Origin: Tyzzerella sp963558545
Lineage (GTDB): Bacteria; Bacillota; Clostridia; Lachnospirales; CAG-274
DNA: 64,000 bases
NCBI RefSeq assembly: GCF_963558545.1
Contig: NZ_CAUWHO010000008.1
Span: 1-64,000, forward strand
Reading direction: 5' to 3'
The notes below the pieces were generated by a model. The model did no database searches. It had not been told where the DNA came from and saw nothing but the letters and a program-made list of their open reading frames with translations. Position numbers and translations under genes: made by a program. Each line of letters starts with the position of its first letter. Positions within the stretch are counted from its first letter, which is position 1. Positions 61,851 to 64,000 of the stretch are shown here, one piece after another.

Positions 61851-63794
61851 TTATTTTATTATTTTTTTATCTATTTCTTCTTTTATATCTTGTAAAAATA
61901 TATCTAATGATTTTGAGCCTAAATCTTCTCCACGACTTTTAATAGAAACTTCTCCCATTTCTTCTTCTTTTTCACCTATAACAAGTAAAAATGGTATCCT
62001 TTGAAGCCTAGCTTCTCTTATTTTGTATCCTATTTTTTCTGCTCTATAATCTGCCTCTGTTCTTATGCCATTATCTCTAAGCTTTTTAACAACACTTTCT
62101 GCATAATCGTGATATTTTTCAGATAAAGGTAAAACAATAGATTGAACAGGTGCAAGCCAAGTTGGGAAATTACCTGCATATTTTTCTATTAGCATAGCCA
62201 AAGTTCTTTCATAACAACCAATAGATGTCCTGTGTATAATAATAGGATTTTTCTTTTCTCCATCTTTATCTACATAAGTCATATTAAATAGTTTACCTTG
62301 TAAAAAGTCTATTTGTACTGTTATAATAGTATCTTCTTTACCGTGAACATTTTTAAATTGTATATCTAATTTAGGTCCGTAAAAAGCTGCCTCACCTTCT
62401 GCTTCTGTAAAATTAAGACCTATTTCATTTAAAAGCTCACGCATAACATTTTGAGTTTCTTCCCATTGTTCTGGAGTACCCTCGTATTTCTCTTTATTGT
62501 TAGGGTCCCATTTAGAAAATCTATAACTAACATCTCCTTGTATACCAAAAGTATTCATCATAAAGTTTATTAAATCTACTGCACCTTTAAATTCTTCACC
62601 TAATTGCTCTTTTGTACAAACAATATGCCCTTCTGATATAGTAAACTGACGTACCCTTATAAGTCCGTGCATTTCTCCAGAAGACTCATTTCTAAAAAGT
62701 GTAGATGTTTCTGCATATCTAATTGGCAAATCTCTATAACTATGTTGCTCTGCATTATATACAGTATATTGGAACGGACAAGTCATTGGCCTAAGAGCAA
62801 ACACTTCCGAATCATTTTCTTCATCACCCAAAACAAACATACCATCTTTATAATGTTGCCAATGACCTGATATTTTATATAAATCATTTTTAGCCATTAA
62901 AGGAGTTTTTGTAAGTTTGTATCCTCTTTTTTCTTCTTCGTCTTCTACAAATCGTTGTAAAGTTTGTACTATCTTAGCACCCTTAGGCATTAAAAGTGGT
63001 AATCCTTGTCCTATATCTTCAGATGTTGTAAATATACCAAGTTCTCTACCAAGACGGTTATGGTCTCTTTTTTTAGCCTCTTCTCTCTGCTCTAGATATG
63101 ATTCTAGCTCACTAGCTTTAGGAAATGCTGTTGCATATATTCTTGACAACATTTTATTTTTTTCGCTACCTTTCCAATATGCACCAGAAGAGCCTGATTC
63201 ATTTAATATTTTAATAGCTTTTAAATATTTTGTACTTAAAAGATGTGGGCCTGCACAAAGGTCTACAAAATCTCCTTGTTTATAAAAGCTAATAATTGCA
63301 TCTTGTGGTAAATCATTTATAAGCTCTACTTTATAAGGCTCGTCATTTTCTTCCATTAATTTTAAAGCATCTTCTCTTGATAATTCAAATCTTTCTATTT
63401 TTAAATCTTCTTTTACTATTTTTTTCATTTCTTTTTCTATTTCCGCCAGTTCTTCAGCAGAAAATGGTTCTCTATCAAAATCGTAGTAAAAACCTTCATC
63501 TGTTGCAGGGCCTATTGCAAGCTTAGAATTAGGATATAATCTTTTAACAGCCTGTGCTAATATGTGAGAACCTGTATGTCTAAAGGCTTTTTTCCCTTCT
63601 TCTGTATCAAAAGTTAAAAGGCTTAAAGAACAGTCATCTTGTATAGGTGTTCTTATATCCATTACCTCTCCATCAACAAGACCTGCAAATGTATTTCTTG
63701 CTAGCCCTTCACTTATATTTTTTGCTATTTCAAGTATACTTATACCTTTTTCATATTGTTTTATACTTCCATCTTTTAAAGTAATATTTATCAT
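61851..63794 (-). CDS. thrS: Threonyl-tRNA synthetase
   Basis: 647 aa class II synthetase. N-terminal TGS domain (1-60), editing domain with HTGSHILAQAVKRLYP near residue 72 and the zinc/editing motif in DLCAGPHLLST, catalytic core with RNESSGEMHGLIRVRQF and motif 3 region HRTSIGCYERTLAMLIEKYAG, and a C-terminal anticodon domain (ADYRAEKIGYKIREARLQ). AGGAGG ribosome site. Controlled by the T-box leader immediately upstream. Confidence 0.98.
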   Translation of the reverse strand: MINITLKDGSIKQYEKGISILEIAKNISEGLARNTFAGLVDGEVMDIRTPIQDDCSLSLLTFDTEEGKKAFRHTGSHILAQAVKRLYPNSKLAIGPATDEGFYYDFDREPFSAEELAEIEKEMKKIVKEDLKIERFELSREDALKLMEENDEPYKVELINDLPQDAIISFYKQGDFVDLCAGPHLLSTKYLKAIKILNESGSSGAYWKGSEKNKMLSRIYATAFPKASELESYLEQREEAKKRDHNRLGRELGIFTTSEDIGQGLPLLMPKGAKIVQTLQRFVEDEEEKRGYKLTKTPLMAKNDLYKISGHWQHYKDGMFVLGDEENDSEVFALRPMTCPFQYTVYNAEQHSYRDLPIRYAETSTLFRNESSGEMHGLIRVRQFTISEGHIVCTKEQLGEEFKGAVDLINFMMNTFGIQGDVSYRFSKWDPNNKEKYEGTPEQWEETQNVMRELLNEIGLNFTEAEGEAAFYGPKLDIQFKNVHGKEDTIITVQIDFLQGKLFNMTYVDKDGEKKNPIIIHRTSIGCYERTLAMLIEKYAGNFPTWLAPVQSIVLPLSEKYHDYAESVVKKLRDNGIRTEADYRAEKIGYKIREARLQRIPFLLVIGEKEEEMGEVSIKSRGEDLGSKSLDIFLQDIKEEIDKKIIK

Positions 63795-63830
63795 AATATT
63801 CCTCCTTTTATTTAATAATTAGACTAAAAA

Positions 63831-64000
63831 ATCCCATTTTCCATAAAGGAAAATGGGACGTAAAATACGTGGTTCCACCCAAATTTATAGTTAAAAACTA
63901 TTTCTCTAAAAGCCTTTAACGGAGCAACCCGTGCTTTATTAGAGCCAATACTCAAAGGTAGTCTTCGTTTACTTTTAGTTAAGATACTTACAGCCAATGG
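63831..64000 (-). promoter_or_regulatory. T-box riboswitch of thrS (5' part outside window)
   Basis: The minus strand holds the T-box sequence GGGTGGAACCACG (63868-63880), which in its antiterminator form pairs with the end of uncharged tRNA, and further upstream stem parts with GCACGGGTTGCTCCGT and GGCTCTAATAAAG. Stem I with the specifier codon is cut by the window edge, so Thr specificity rests on the downstream gene. Confidence 0.95.
63832..63858 (-). terminator. T-box terminator of the thrS leader
   Basis: TCCCATTTTCC/GGAAAATGGGA (11 bp, 5-base loop) followed on the minus strand by a T-run, directly downstream of the T-box sequence. It forms when tRNA-Thr is charged. Confidence 0.93.

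Overview
The window is chromosomal DNA from a very AT-rich, Gram-positive, endospore-forming and flagellated anaerobe of the class Clostridia, probably near the Lachnospirales; the genus cannot be fixed from the sequence alone. The evidence is sigG, a Spo0E-type mini-protein and a SpoIID-like protein (sporulation), mbl followed by flagellar rod genes and a chemotaxis receptor (motility), TPP and T-box riboswitches, Rex and a CIRCE element (Firmicutes regulation), and several secreted proteins built on the 'copper amine oxidase N-terminal' stalk domain common in clostridial cell envelopes. No outer-membrane biogenesis genes, phage genes, CRISPR arrays or transposase genes were seen.

Layout: 1-5500 holds sbcDC (sbcC runs off the left edge) and mbl-flgF-flgG-flgJ. 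5629-13485 is one leftward run rel-dtd-MBL hydrolase-hemZ-hisS-aspS. 13592-17661 is a thiamine-precursor uptake operon: promoter, TPP riboswitch, terminator switch, thiamine-binding protein, thiX, thiY, thiZ and an unknown membrane protein. 17771-22588 holds rpsO and a compact sporulation-linked cluster sigG-ymfF-ymfH-lgt-spo0E-like preceded by a sigma-F-like promoter. 22633-34490 is the envelope section: a stalk/TolC-like protein, a CAP protein with an Asn-rich linker, a poly-HAMP chemotaxis receptor, a very large surface protein with a near-consensus promoter, and a BspA-type LRR protein. 34782-43798 holds rex, an ABC-F ATPase, groES-groEL with CIRCE, ogg, an rRNA methyltransferase and a Trk/Ktr potassium system. 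44053-52662 holds tRNA-Leu, a cell-wall amidase, rnr, an unusual long secG, an orphan response regulator and mutS2. 52772-59260 is a rightward run (lytic transglycosylase, RNA m5C methyltransferase, YgiQ radical SAM protein, DUF1877, YjdM, second ABC-F). 59654-64000 has an HD hydrolase, a SpoIID-like/peptidoglycan-binding protein and thrS with its T-box leader cut by the right edge.

The least ordinary content is intergenic. A core of about 228 bp made of consecutive hairpins occurs twice in opposite orientation (34529-34756 and 59308-59534). In both places it lies between two direct copies of a terminator hairpin; the hairpins match within a locus and differ between loci, as if the element had inserted into a terminator and duplicated it. 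Paired changes in its stems preserve pairing. A second, shorter motif with the core TACTTTGTAT occurs four times on the same strand, always just past a leftward terminator. Three envelope proteins, including SecG, carry similar Thr/Glu/Ser-rich segments.

Many starts were moved from the longest open frame to an internal codon with a proper Shine-Dalgarno sequence; each case is stated. All functions come from reading motifs and gene order by eye, without database searches.
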